A DNA stretch of 64,000 nt from Ilex aquifolium (lineage: Eukaryota; Streptophyta; Magnoliopsida; Aquifoliales; Aquifoliaceae): contig OX637407.1 of assembly GCA_951799425.1 (NCBI GenBank), positions 21,086,981 through 21,150,980 of the forward strand, in the 5' to 3' direction. Numbering within the stretch: position 1 is the stretch's first letter; every line of letters begins with the position of its first letter. The position numbers were made by a program, and so were the translations under genes. Shown here in pieces: positions 1 through 10,130 of the stretch. Below the pieces are notes generated by a model that ran no database searches, was not told the DNA's origin, and saw only the letters and a program-made list of their open reading frames with translations.

Positions 1-831
1 GCTGAGCAGGTGGGTGGCAGGCTTCAGTTGGCGACGTCCTCCAATAAAGTGTGATATGAAGGACCTGCTCAGCTCAGTAAATGAGCCAATGGAGGCTGGG
101 CAGAGCTTGGCGAACCATTGTCGAGCAGATCCCTTCAAGGTGATTGAGAATGCTCTACACATGATTTCGTCGGGGACGTTGTGCAGTTGCATCAAGGTCT
201 TAAAAGTTTCAAGGTGGTCCAGTGGATCCTTCTTACCGTCAAAGGTTTCGACTGATGGCATCTTGAATTTTTGAGGAAGTGAGTAGTTAGCCACGTCAGG
301 TTTAAAAGGTGTGTCGGTTCGACTTACGAGGTAGTCCACTGTTTCGGGTCCCTGTGCCTTCATGGTGTTGAAGACGTTACCCAGCTGATTCTGCACCTCC
401 TTAATTTTTTCATCCCACTGATTGGGAGGAAGTCCTCTGGAATTATCACGGAAATGGCTCCCATGCTCCATACTTTGGTTTTCACCCTCATCATTTTGGA
501 GAGGAGGGTCTCCACCATGGGGAGTAGGAGCAGGGGCTGGAGGAGGAGATCCCTCATGGTGGGCCCTCCTTGGTGGGGCGCCCAAGGGAACTCCCAAGGG
601 TGGGGCGCCCAGAGGGGGAGCTCCTTGATGACCAGGGAGCGGAGCTCCCCTAGCTTGAGGTCCGGGCCGTGCTCCTCCTTGTTGTCCGAGCATCAACTGC
701 AGAATCTGCTGGTTCTGGGCTATGAGTTGTTGCATGGTGTCCAGCATCTGCTGCGCATTTGGGACCGGATTAGCGGGTGGAGGAGGAGCAACCTCCTCTT
801 CTCGCACAGGATTGTCTTCAGGGGGATTCAT
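1..831 (-). CDS. Ty3/Gypsy (Tat-like) gag, N-terminal part, truncated by window edge
   Basis: The minus strand is open for 277 codons from ATG at 831 to the window edge. An in-frame TAA at 853-855 lies upstream, so this ATG is the first. The N-terminal part (about residues 1-150) is low-complexity, rich in Pro, Gly and Ala, with an amphipathic Gln-rich stretch (MLDTMQQLIAQNQQILQLML) and repeated GAPPLG-type units. From about residue 180 a typical retrotransposon gag capsid core appears: FKMPSVETFDGKKDPLDHLE, then GSARQWFAKLCPASIGSF and SFISHFIGGRRQLKPATHL. It would form the element's virus-like particle. The ORF has no frameshift or stop, so the copy may be fairly young. The zinc knuckle and pol would lie outside the window. 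Confidence 0.85.
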   Translation of the reverse strand, partial: MNPPEDNPVREEEVAPPPPANPVPNAQQMLDTMQQLIAQNQQILQLMLGQQGGARPGPQARGAPLPGHQGAPPLGAPPLGVPLGAPPRRAHHEGSPPPAPAPTPHGGDPPLQNDEGENQSMEHGSHFRDNSRGLPPNQWDEKIKEVQNQLGNVFNTMKAQGPETVDYLVSRTDTPFKPDVANYSLPQKFKMPSVETFDGKKDPLDHLETFKTLMQLHNVPDEIMCRAFSITLKGSARQWFAKLCPASIGSFTELSRSFISHFIGGRRQLKPATHLLS

Positions 832-872
832 GGATTTGACAGAGAAGATTTTTTAGAAGTGAGAATTTTGTT

Positions 873-894
873 GTTCCCACAGATGGCGTCAAAC
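873..894 (-). other. Candidate primer-binding site region of the Tat-like element
   Basis: Read on the minus strand, the bases directly after the LTR end are TTTGACGCCATCTGTGGGAA. Their place next to the LTR terminus and their form (TGGCGCC-type, then CTGTGGGAA) match the PBS position in Tat-like Gypsy elements. I did not identify the tRNA. Confidence 0.55.
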
Positions 895-1484
895 TGATGA
901 TGCACAAATTGGTTTGCACACCACAGTCAAGTGATCGGTATAAAATGCAGTAAGTAAGGAGAAGAGGAAGAACAAGAACAACACAAGGATTATAGTGGTT
1001 TGGTCAACAAGACCTACGTCCACTTTCAATGGCTAAGTTCGCCAGGAAGTTTATTAACTCTGGTGTGTAAGGAGATCAGAGAATTACAAGAGAGAGAGAG
1101 ATGAGCTTGAGTTTTTGTGAGATCCCCCCCAAGTGATGGGAAAACTTACAATTTATAGTCGTCTGTGTAGTAATTGAATGGGTAGTTTGGCGGTCATAAC
1201 GGATTGTAGCAACTTAATAGCTTTAAACAGCTTGACGACCCCTCCTCTCCTTGGCAACCTCTCATCTCCTCAACCGGCAGGAGAGTGCTCTCCAAAGGTC
1301 TTGGCCAAATGATGAGGGAATGTTGACTTTCTTTAAGCGGCCCGGATGCTCTCTTAGTGGTGTAGCTCCCTAATGAGCTTGACCGGTCTGGACCACTTTG
1401 GGCCTGCTTGGTCTTCTGGAGCTTGGGCTCTTAAATAGTTTTGGGCTTTCCACCCGAATTGGATTATTTGGGTCTGGCCCATCA
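895..1484 (-). repeat. 5' LTR of the Tat-like Gypsy element
   Basis: This 590-bp LTR has TG...CA ends (TGATGATGCAC at 895, CCCATCA ending at 1484, plus-strand view). It lies just upstream of the minus-strand gag. Its limits are supported by a related LTR at 42863-43460, which shares both ends and inner blocks such as CTACGTCCACTTT and ACTTACAATTTATAGTCG. The target duplication cannot be checked because the other end of the element is outside the window. Confidence 0.8.
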
Positions 1485-1940
1485 AAATTCATGTTACTAT
1501 TTTGTTTATTATGTTACTGTTCATGTTACTGCTTTTGTTGAGTATGTTACTGTTCGTGTTACTATTATGTTGAGCATGTTACTGTTTTTGTTGAGCATGT
1601 TACTATTATTATTTTACTAAATATTAATATTCAATGTTATTTTTTTTTTTTTTTTTTGAATATTACTATTTTTTGTGTTTGAATGGTACTATTTTTTGCG
1701 TTTGAGTTTGAGAGAAATAATTATTGTTAAGTATGTTACAGTTTTTTGTTAAACATGTTACTATTTTTGTTGAACATGCTAATATTTTTGTTGAACATGT
1801 TACTGTTGTTATTTTTTAAAAATATTAATATTGAATGTTTCAATTTTTTTTTATGTTTAAATGTTCCTATTTTTTTGTATTTAAATGTATTATTTTTTGT
1901 GTCCAAATGATAACTTTTTTTTTGTATTTAAATGTTACTA
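1485..1940. repeat. T-rich degenerate tandem repeat (TGTTACTATTTTTGTTGA-like units)
   Basis: Short units of the form ATGTTACTATTTTTGTTGA recur with drift, interrupted by poly-T. The reverse complement of 44100-44220 has the same kind of units (GAATGTTACTATTTTT). Both tracts lie near a block containing GACCGGCCTC, so they may be part of one dispersed element family. No coding potential is seen. Confidence 0.5.
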
Positions 1941-1972
1941 TATATATATATATATATATAGATAGATAGATA
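1938..1972. repeat. (TA)n/(GATA)n microsatellite
   Basis: About 11 TA units run directly into GATA units. Confidence 0.9.
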
Positions 1973-2119
1973 AGAGAGAGGTAAAATTTTAATGTTAGTC
2001 AAACTCTTAACCTATATATGGATATAGATAGATATGAGAGAGAAAAGAATTTAATGTTAGTCAAACTCCTAAGATTTAGGAGTTTTAAATTTTTAGTTTT
2101 ATTTCACTTCTAAAGAGAA

Positions 2120-2230
2120 GGGATAATATGGTAAAATTGACAAAAAACGGACTTTATAACAAATAAGTTTCATTGACGGACTTAAGTCCAAACAAGTCCA
2201 TATAGGGAGACCGGCCTCCAAATTTCCCTT
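2120..2230. repeat. Dispersed repeat block ending in GGGAGACCGGCCTCCAAATT
   Basis: This block (AAATAAGTTTCATTGACGGA, then paired AAGTCC motifs, then GACCGGCCTCCAAATTTCCC) recurs in two pieces at 44030-44085 and 44505-44585. The sharp GC-rich end suggests an element terminus. The class is unknown. Confidence 0.45.
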
Positions 2231-2290
2231 TTTTCTTTATCTCGGTCCTAGTCAACTTTGGACCACAAGGACAAAACGAGAAGTGATATT

Positions 2291-2293
<3 letters not shown>

Positions 2294-2363
<70 letters not shown>
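2294..2363. repeat. (CT)n(AT)n compound microsatellite
   Basis: About 19 CT units are followed by about 15 AT units. The tract lies inside A1 and is missing from A2, so it expanded after the duplication. Confidence 0.95.
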
Positions 2364-2365
<2 letters not shown>

Positions 2366-2826
2366 GGCATTTTAAATCCTTTTAATGGTCCTATCCTACC
2401 GCATGGTTTTGTTCAATAAAGTGGGCAGTGACCACTCTCACATTTCAAAATATAAAAAGATATACACCTATTGAGATTCCCATGTGTTAGTTTATTTTAT
2501 TCATTAAAATAGTTTGAGTACTACCGTCCGACTTCTTGTGATGCACGGGTCATCCCATTCTTCACTTTTTACTTTATCCCACTTTTTTTTTTTTATATAA
2601 ATTAGTAAAAATGTTATAGAAATTATTTGAATATAAAATTTGATTTTTTTAAAAAAATTAAATAAGTGGTAGTTAGAAGGAGTTTATGAGTAATTATTTA
2701 GGATAGTCATTTGAGGTATTTAGTAGAATGTGATTGGAGGATAGAGAATTAAATAATTCAAAATTTTTAAAAATTAGAAAAGTGGAAGAGAAGAATTTTC
2801 AAGCCCTCTCCCTAAAAAATTGATTG

Positions 2827-2876
2827 ATATATATATATATGTGGGTGTGTGTGTGTGTGTGCGCGCGCCCGCGCAT
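2827..2876. repeat. (AT)n(GT)n(GC)n microsatellite
   Basis: AT units pass into GT units and then into a GCGCGCGCCCGCGC tail, a run of alternating purine and pyrimidine. Confidence 0.9.
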
Positions 2877-3353
2877 TAGTCTAGCATATGTTTAATTAGG
2901 ACATCCCAATTTTATTTTATTTTTGGGAAAGTAGGACATCCCAAAATTAAAAAAGCATGCTCTATCAATTATGTTAGATGTGTATTATGCCTGCATTATC
3001 TTCTCTCTCTTTTTGGTGATGAGAAATTGTTCTGATCACATATTCTTTGAATTCAAGACTGCAACACAAATATCTGGTACACACACTCGACCTAAATTAT
3101 GAGCACATGTTAGACTTGAATTTTATGTGGCCTACGGAATGGGGAAATCGCCATATGTGATTTTCTTACTCCCCCTTTTTACTCTACCAATTCCAACTTA
3201 TTCAATGTGTGTAGTTAATATTTCACGTCACAGTTATGTATCACATTTTCTTAAAATCAAAACATGATTTGTTTTAATGTTAAAAATACTATGCTAGAAG
3301 GTGGAACTCACATTCTGCAACATATAACAGTGTAGGATGTATTTATTACACTT

Positions 3354-4025
3354 GATCAAAATTGTAAGAGGCTAAATCTCTTACCCTTAGTGTTTGATTT
3401 GATTTGGTTTGGAAGAGATAAACAGGGATTGAACCATTGATCCTGCAAAATGAGTAAACTGCCGAAGATCGGGGTAGGGCGGTCGAAGGTATTTTAATGC
3501 TTAAGTCAGTAATGGCTCTGAAAGAAAGTAAAGTAATTTGGTGGGATTCTAGTTCGTACCTTTGACTCAGGCTTAACTTGGTTTTTATAAGGTTGTACAA
3601 CAAGGTCTATGCCACGATTTTAGCTTTCGGATACATTAGGTGGCACACCTAATGATAGCTGAATCCTTTTTGGATGCTAGGATCTCTACTAAAACTTTCT
3701 CCATTATGTCTATTTTATAAAAGTGTGAAGAATACTCTCCAATAATTAAGATAACGTTCCCATCAATTTGGTCGTGTCTTACTCTTGCTTGTCGAAAGGG
3801 TTTTCGTAGAAAACTGTCTTTGCGTTGTGCTCGCTCATACTGTTGCACTGGCTATGTCAACAACTTGGCCCAGTGAGTTGAGCACTAGTCATTTGCTTGG
3901 TTTGATTATGGTGGATGTTACTTCTGTCACATGTTTCTCTCACAGGCTCTTGCTCACGTATCTCAAGACACGTGAGCATATTAACTGTCTCAATCATGTG
4001 CAATCATTTGTACCCCTTGGATAAT
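3354..4025. other. About 660-bp insertion in segment A1, possibly a solo LTR
   Basis: A2 reads through from TTACACTTGAT to TAATTATTAATATGG within about 15 bp. In A1 the same words are separated by about 660 bp, so this interval looks inserted. It has no convincing gene. TTATAAAAACC on the minus strand near 3580-3590 could be a TATA box, as in an LTR, but I could not define TG...CA ends or a target duplication. The short ORFs here match nothing I recognise. Confidence 0.35.
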
Positions 4026-4035
4026 TATTAATATG

Positions 4036-4300
4036 GGAGTTGTCTTTGGTACCGGAAAAAAATAGCACCGTACCAACATTTGTCACATTTGTGTGTTTTT
4101 TTTGCCACTATTGTGGTATCGAAAAAAGTGGTAAAAATAGTTACCACAACAATGCTAAAAATACTAACAAAAGTGATAAATTTTTTTGTACTGAAGAAAA
4201 GTTATAAAAATAGTTACCATAAAAATGGTAAAATCATCCACAATAGTGGTAAAAATACCCACAAAAGTAGTACATTTTTTGAGAGATTGAGTTGTAGAAT
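4036..4300. repeat. MITE-like repeat with GGTACCG end
   Basis: It begins near TTTGGTACCGG and CACCGTACCAAC and continues with AT-rich repeated words such as GTGGTAAAAATAGTTACCAC. The GGTACCG/CGGTACC words link it to the elements at 30176-30540, 42668-43587, 50745-51180 and 51965-52572. The right end is uncertain. Confidence 0.4.
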
Positions 4301-4814
4301 TTAAAAATTAAAGAATAAAAATTAAAAGAATACCTGGTTAATCGGTAGAGTTCATCTCACCATGAATAGGTATTTTGACCCAATTTCTATAACTTATTTG
4401 AGATTGTACTCAAACGCACTCAAACAAAAAATATTCATTTAACACCTAATTCAAAATATCAATTGTGTTTTTTATGATCAAGGTTGAGATAATGTGTGGT
4501 TGTTTATGGTGTAGAAGACTAATAGAGTTGTTTAGGCATGTTGTTAATGCCTTTGATGGATTTATTTCTGGTGTGGATGGAAGGAATGGTAGTCAGATGC
4601 AGATTGAAGATTCTGGGAGGAATTTTATTGTATTTTGTCATTTTGAAGGATTATAGTCATGAAAAAAGGATTTAAATGTATTTCTTTCCTTTTGATTCTT
4701 GTAAATCTTTGATTCATTGGTAATAAAATTTCTTCTTTTTTTTAAAAAAAATATATCAAATGTGCATTCAAGTTAATTATTTTGATTTTGAAAGAATTAA
4801 ACCCACTTTGATTG
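4301..4814. other. AT-rich intergenic DNA
   Basis: No gene, structural RNA or defined repeat is visible. The short ORF at 4465-4656 has no recognisable domain. Confidence 0.6.
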
Positions 4815-5934
4815 TAGTGATTCTAAGAATTACCCGTGTCAGATTTAACTGTCTACGGGTAGGTAAGAAGATATACATATGGAGAGTGTTTTCAACTTTA
4901 ATCATTCAAAGAACCCAAAATACTTAATCATTGGAAAAATCCTAATTGAGTCAAAATCCTCAATTCACGGATGAGACTCGCTCATCCGATCAAATCGGAA
5001 TAGAGTACTCACTCATAATGAAGTTGAAAACGAAAACAATTAAAGAAAGCATGATTGAAATAAAAGCAAAGAAAACTTAAATTGAAATTGCAAGAAAAGT
5101 AAATACCTTGAATTGAATACCAATAATGTAAATCATTCATAAGAAGAAAATGAATATAATTGCGTTGCGAGTAGTAAAGACTTGAAATTAAACAAAGCTT
5201 GTACTAAAACAATGGAAAGAACTCTTCAAAGCAAGAACTCTAATTCTAAACCTAGGAGAGAGAAGAAAGAAAAGATGAAAAATAGTCTTCTACGATGAAG
5301 TTGAGCGATTGGAAAAACGATCCCTTTCTCTTGCCAGACTTGGGTATTTATAGGACGTCTTATGCTGATTTATCTCCTTTTAATCCACTAATAACGACCT
5401 TTAAAATATTCAGCAGATTGTCTTTCCAAATTTGTCCTCGTAGTAGAATTATAGGAATCGACCGGTAGGAAGCAGAAAATGACCTACCAGTACAATTGTT
5501 CACTGTTTTGTACAAACTGGTTGACCTTCTCTTTTACTGGTAGAACACCTTTCTATTTCAAACCTACCGGTAGAACAGTAATCACCTACCAGTAGAGCAC
5601 CTCTCTATTTTACTTTTACCGGTAGGATTGAACTCCAACTGGTAGAATCAATTTCTGCTTCAATTAAACCGGTAGAAGACCTACTAGTAGAAAGGGTCTT
5701 TTTCTCAATTATGCTTGAAGTGGCTTGAGCTTGATTCCTAAACCTCCTAGCTCATCCCCAAAGTCCTCCATGTCATGAAATGGTGTTTAAAACCTTGTTT
5801 TTACATGTATTCACTTGCAAACACCAATTTCCTCCACAAAATATAAAACTAAACTAAAACAAATGAATTAAGTAACTAACACAACTAAGATGGATGATAT
5901 GAGGCCTATAATATACAATATTATACTCTCATCA
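4815..5934 (-). repeat. Probable solo LTR (about 1.1 kb) with repeated ACCGGTAG motifs
   Basis: Read on the minus strand it starts TGATGAGAGTATAATATTGT at 5934, a form common for plant LTR starts. It then has a TATA box in CCTATAAATACCC near 5345-5356, and an A/T-rich region with CAATTCAAGGTATTTACTTT near 5095-5120. Between 5460 and 5700 about nine variants of CTACCGGTAGAA occur. The 4815 end is approximate and no target duplication was found. Confidence 0.5.
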
Positions 5935-6322
5935 CTCAAATGTATAGCTGGTTCAAATATTACGCCAGTGGCCACGTAGGCTTACTAAACGGCCAACCTT
6001 CAAGGCTACTAGGAAGCGGTACTTTATCTGTCCCTTCTTCCTTACTCGAACTCCTCTCGGGAGAACGTTCTACGTTATCCTTCGACACTTCCTCTTCATC
6101 TAGAAATGTTGACCCTGGCACCCTTGCGTCCTTGACATCACCGTCCAATGATTCTTCTTGAGGTCCCTGACTCCTGAATGACATTGGTAGTAACCCAAGA
6201 GCATTGATAGACACCGTTGGCCTTATCGTGCCAAATTAGATGGAATCGCCTCCATTGCTATCATCTCCATCGGTTGAGTCTATAGAATCTTGTTTCTTCC
6301 TTCCTTTACTAGTCTCTGGAGG
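5935..6322 (-). pseudogene. Decayed Tat/Ogre-like gag-pol fragment, distal half
   Basis: Minus-strand reading gives an acidic, Ser-rich polypeptide (FRSQGPQEESLDGDVKDARV) with an in-frame stop. Its upstream continuation is at 16449 across the Tekay insertion: the reading ERMGIALN at 16449 runs into IPPETSKGRKQDS here once the inserted element and one AATGT are set aside. It is therefore part of the same old element as 16449-18962. No enzyme motif is visible. It ends at the probable solo LTR. Confidence 0.6.
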
Positions 6323-6705
6323 AATGTTGTAAAACCCTAGAAAAATTTAAACTTTTGATAAAAAGGGCAAAATGGTAAATTGTCACTATGGTACAGGTTG
6401 TAAAACTGAAATTTTCTAGAATTCGGATAACGAAACGGACATCACCGTTGGATTCGTCTCGCGAAACCTAGTTACCCTGTCAAATTTCATTGAATTCCGA
6501 GTTAATCGGATTTTCGCGTTTTACGAGGCGGTCGGACCTCGGGAGACCCAAAAACGAAATTCTGAATAAAATTTTAAATTTTGGGAAATAAATGACGGCA
6601 AGTTAAAATAAAAATATTTTGAACTTGAACCGGGGCGAAAATTAATCGTTTCGGGGTAAAAACGGACCCGGGAAATAAGGGCCGTGTGGCGCGTTGAGGA
6701 CCAAG

Positions 6706-6749
6706 TATTTAAAGAGTATTTAAAGGGGAGAAAATCAGATTTTCTCCCC
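6706..6749 (+). promoter_or_regulatory. LTR core promoter: tandem TATTTAAA boxes and a hairpin at the predicted start site
   Basis: Two TATTTAAA boxes lie at 6706-6713 and 6717-6724. Immediately after is a perfect inverted repeat, GGGGAGAAAATC and GATTTTCTCCCC around one A (6725-6749). With a usual TATA spacing of 25-35 bp, transcription would start in or next to this hairpin. The same arrangement is in the 3' LTR, hairpin at 14321-14345. Confidence 0.6.
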
Positions 6750-8378
6750 ATTTTGTTCAGCCGATCAACGTGAGAAAGAAGAGAGGGAAAGAGCAAGTTT
6801 TCTCCACCTTCTCTCTAAGATCCTCGTCTCCACGGAGCTCAAATCAACTCGAGCCAAGAGAGAAAGTTGTTCTCCTCGCCAAGGACTACAAAACCATACC
6901 AAGGAAGTCGAGTTTTGGGGTGATTCGAAGAACGGGATTTTGGAAAGCTAGGGCTTGGAGCTTGAATCGGGTCTTGGAGGCTTCTCAACGTTGTTCTCCA
7001 CGCTTCAAGAGGTAGGGTTCCCTCCTACCAAGGTTTATTCCACACCTAGAATGCTTAGGTGAAATGGGTAAATGAATAGATATAGATATATATGTATGTC
7101 ATTTGCCTATGGTTGTGAAATGGGGTGAAATGGGTTGAAATCAATTCTAATTGGATTGGTAATTAGAAGTTTCTAAATGAAATTTCTAGGATTGAGTATA
7201 TGAAATTAACCCAATGTGACTCTTGGGCTATATGAAGTGTGGGCATGCTATGTGTTTATCTTGTGCTTGAAATTGAAGTATGTTATCTCTTGATAATGTG
7301 ATGACATGCTTGGGTGTTGATTAAGATTAAATGTTGATATATATACATGTTTGTGATATATTGACATTGTAAGGAAATATGAAAATTATATGCTTATGAT
7401 ATGATTTTGCCATGAAGTGTGAGAAATGTATTGTAAATGTTCATATGTCACTCATACCATATTGAACATTGTAATATTATTGAAATGGGACATCAAATTT
7501 CATATGCACGGGAGCATTGCACTTAGTGGGTGTGTGTGCATGGTGGTTGTCTTCACCACGCTTGGTGGATGACGAGTGGGCTCGGGTAAGATGGGTCAAT
7601 GACCTAATCGAGTCGCACGGTTTGCACGGTTGTTAGGGTTGGGGTAGCAAGAAAGGCTAGACTATCCCTCGGGTGAGAGACCCGGTGATTGGATACGCAC
7701 TCCGTTGGTATAAGAGTCCATAAAGTGTGTCGGTGTACGCGGAACAGTTGGTGGAAGTCCATGAATTCCGTGTCGGTTGGGTGCCGTTGGTGTAAGTCCA
7801 TAAATATCCACCCCAAGAAAGACCCTAGAATGAAATGTCATTTGATGTACAACATAAATGACGGATTAGTACACATTGGCACTTGCATGTGTAGAGGAGC
7901 CGGGAGGGGCTCGGTTGATATGCATGAGTGGGTCTCACCTCATTCCATAGCATGGCATTGCAAATTCCATCATTGAATATATTTCCTTGCTTGGAATGTT
8001 ATGAATTGTGGTTTTGTGGCATGTGAACATTTCATATGCATATAGGTTGGGGAGTAGCCTCATTAGGAGATACCCTATTGAGCGTGGCTCACCCTTTGTG
8101 GGAAAAACATTTCAGGTGCGGGGTTCACACCGGCGGACGGCTCCCATTTCGAGCCCCAAAGTTGAAGAAAGCCGACTTGTGACTTTTATTGTTGTTTTGT
8201 AAAGCTTTTGAAAGAATTCCATTTTTGATATGTAAATGTATGGAATCAATTGTAATAGAACTTGTACAAACCATGTTTTATATGGAAATCCTTGTCAAAC
8301 ATGTATTTGATGAATTGGGAAGGGTTTTGAATGGATTGGAAATGAAAAATGGTTGAAAAAGGCAAAACTGGGCAGAGA

Positions 8379-8565
8379 GTACCGGTACTGGGTACCGGTA
8401 CTGAATGGTACCGGTACTGTGTACCGGTACCCTCTTTCCAGTGGGTTGACAGTACCGATACCGGGTACCGGTACTGAATGGTACCGGTACCCCCTTTCCA
8501 GTGGGTTGACAGTACCGCTACCGGGTACCGGTACTGTGTACCGGTACTGAATGGTACCGGTACTC
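8379..8565 (+). repeat. GGTACCGGTAC-rich tandem array inside the 5' LTR
   Basis: Palindromic GGTACCGGTAC words alternate with ACTGAATGGT, ACTGTGT and a spacer CTTTCCAGTGGGTTGACAG that occurs twice about 60 bp apart. The 3' LTR has a matching array at 15974-16157 with several substitutions and a 57-bp spacing. This is the most changed part of the LTR outside U3. Confidence 0.85.
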
Positions 8566-8853
8566 TCTTCAAAATTTTCAGATTTTCACACTGCTTCGCC
8601 CTATTTTCAATCTACGTTTCCCTTCCCTCCAATGATGTAAATGGACTATAATGGAGTATAAATCATGGTATATTGAATATTGGTTGAACCCAAATGAATA
8701 ATCGAATCCGGTTAACAATTGTGAATTAAGATCCCGGTTAAGGGGATGCTACTACCGTGGTGTTAGGTTGAGTGACATCCACGGGTATTTCCGCGGGTTG
8801 ACGGGTGGTCAACGGTTACTATTGGACTCCCTGAAATTTGGGGCGTCACAGCT

Positions 8854-8865
8854 TGGTATCAGAGC
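8854..8865 (+). other. Primer-binding site, initiator tRNA-Met
   Basis: TGGTATCAGAGC, complementary to the 3' end of plant initiator tRNA-Met, begins three bases after the 5' LTR end. It primes minus-strand DNA synthesis. Confidence 0.9.
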
Positions 8866-9206
8866 ATAGGTATGCGATTTACCTAGGGCTTGATGGGGCA
8901 TGGGTCTAGACCATTGCATTCATTGTACATTACATGTTATTTGCTTAAATTGCTACATGTTATGTGATATGTGATATGTGTATTATATGCATGGTAAAAT
9001 GTGTATGGAAATGGACACACTAGGGTTAGAGAACTTAACATTGGGAGTGGGAAAGCAAATGAACGGGAAAGTTCAAAGCGTAAGGGTCCACTATTGGAGG
9101 CATACGCTCTACTAGTGAGACAATGAGAAAGATTTGAACGTTTTAACTTTGATCCCTATCTAGGGATACTAAGTCGTTGTACCGTTGCCATTTGACGTGT
9201 GTGTAG
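8866..9206 (+). other. Untranslated leader of the chromovirus
   Basis: This is 341 bp between PBS and gag. No ORF or structure stands out. It probably carries packaging signals, but none can be named. Confidence 0.6.
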
Positions 9207-10130
9207 ATGGCAAGTGGAAGAAAAGGACGTCGAGGCGGTGGGCGGAACAATAACCAACCACCACCGGTCTTCGATCAACAAGCGTTTACGGAAACCATGG
9301 GCATGATGGCGGCTACTGTTGCACAAGCTAGTGCAAATGCCGGACATGGAGGCGCGAGTAACCTCCAACAGTTTAAAGCACACAAACCTCCAGTCTTCAT
9401 GGGAGGGGCGGACCCGATGGTGGCCGACCATTGGTTACGGCAAGTCAACAAGATCTTAGGGGCGATGGAGGTCACCTCAGACGCTACTAAGATAAGACTA
9501 GCTGCATTCCAGCTAGAGGGAGAAGCCCAATTGTGGTGGGATTGGGTGACGGCCTCGAAGAACTTAGAGGCCATGACATGGGGAGAGTTCAAGGAGCTCT
9601 TCATGGGTAAATATTTCCCAACGGCCGTTCGACATGCAAAGGCCCGAGAGTTTCTAGATTTGAAGCAAGGGTCAATGACGGTGATGGAGTATGTGGCTAA
9701 GTTCACCGAATTAGCCCGATTTGCTGATGATTACGTGTCCACGGATATGGCCAAGGTAAGAAGGTTCGAGGATGGGTTGAAGTTATCCATCCGGGGAAAG
9801 ATTGTGGGCCTCCGCCTGCAAGACTTGGACTCTATGGTCGAGACAGCTATGGCCATTGAGAGGGAGGTTGACGATGCACGAAGCATCCGTGAGGCGGGTG
9901 CTAAGGATAAGAAGAAGGAGGGTCAATCCTCTTCTTCTAGTTCGGGGAAGAAGCAGCGGACTTCTACTCCACAAGGACAACAAGGACAGGGCCGTGGCTA
10001 TCAAGGCCAAGGCCAAGGCCAAGGTCAATTTTTCCAGGGCGGGAGAAACTTCAGGACTACCCACCAGGCAAGCCAGAAGACATGTTTCCATTGCCACCAA
10101 CCGGGGCATATGAAGCGGGATTGTCCGTAG
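9207..10130 (+). CDS. gag: Chromovirus gag polyprotein
   Basis: A 307-residue structural protein forming the cytoplasmic particle that packages the element RNA. The basic, Gln-rich N-terminus (about 1-50) precedes the capsid domain (about 60-215), with the family motifs FQLEGEAQLWWDWV, FKELFMGKYFP and FLDLKQGSMTVMEYVAKF. A Ser/Lys and Gly/Gln-rich linker follows (about 230-285, repeated GQ units). A CCHC zinc knuckle closes it: CFHCHQPGHMKRDC at about 293-306. The ORF ends at TAG 10128-10130, one codon after the knuckle. The same frame then stays open into pol. In related elements gag and pol are usually one ORF, so this TAG is probably a substitution of a sense codon (CAG to TAG is the simplest) or a read-through point. 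The ATG at 9207 follows the leader and gives the full-length family start. Confidence 0.95.
   Translation: MASGRKGRRGGGRNNNQPPPVFDQQAFTETMGMMAATVAQASANAGHGGASNLQQFKAHKPPVFMGGADPMVADHWLRQVNKILGAMEVTSDATKIRLAAFQLEGEAQLWWDWVTASKNLEAMTWGEFKELFMGKYFPTAVRHAKAREFLDLKQGSMTVMEYVAKFTELARFADDYVSTDMAKVRRFEDGLKLSIRGKIVGLRLQDLDSMVETAMAIEREVDDARSIREAGAKDKKKEGQSSSSSSGKKQRTSTPQGQQGQGRGYQGQGQGQGQFFQGGRNFRTTHQASQKTCFHCHQPGHMKRDCP

Larger units (their letters stand above)
2233..3353 (+). repeat. Duplicated segment, copy A1
   Basis: Copy A2 lies at 25858-26612 in the same orientation. Shared blocks include CTAGTCAACTTTGGACCACA, TTTAAATCCTTTTAATGGTC, CATGGTTTTGTTCAATAAAG, TTTAATTAGGACATCCCA and GAAGGTGGAACTCACAT, in the same order. 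A1 is longer because of CT/AT microsatellites and about 370 extra bp at 2510-2880. The segment is non-coding. Confidence 0.8.
6328..8850 (+). repeat. 5' LTR of the chromovirus
   Basis: It starts TGTAAAACCCTAG and ends GGGGCGTCACA. The 3' LTR at 13923-16443 matches over the full length. The first 390 bp carry about 14 differences, while roughly 6720-8160 appears identical. The predicted start of transcription near 6735-6750 makes U3 only about 410 bp and leaves over 2 kb of R/U5. Short ORFs in it, such as 6770-7015, recur unchanged in the other LTR but resemble no known protein; I treat them as leader sequence. Confidence 0.95.

Noticed and set aside
4080-4280. Possible CRISPR-like repeat array
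   Set aside because: The repeats are degenerate AT-rich words without uniform spacers, in a plant genome; better explained as a MITE-like repeat.
6770-7015. 81-codon ORF in the chromovirus LTR, repeated at 14366-14611
   Set aside because: Identity between the copies follows from LTR identity. It has no known domain and lies in the RNA leader; it is possibly a uORF but not supported as a gene.
7604-8202. Several short ORFs on both strands of the LTR
   Set aside because: They are LTR sequence duplicated in the 3' LTR and do not resemble any protein.
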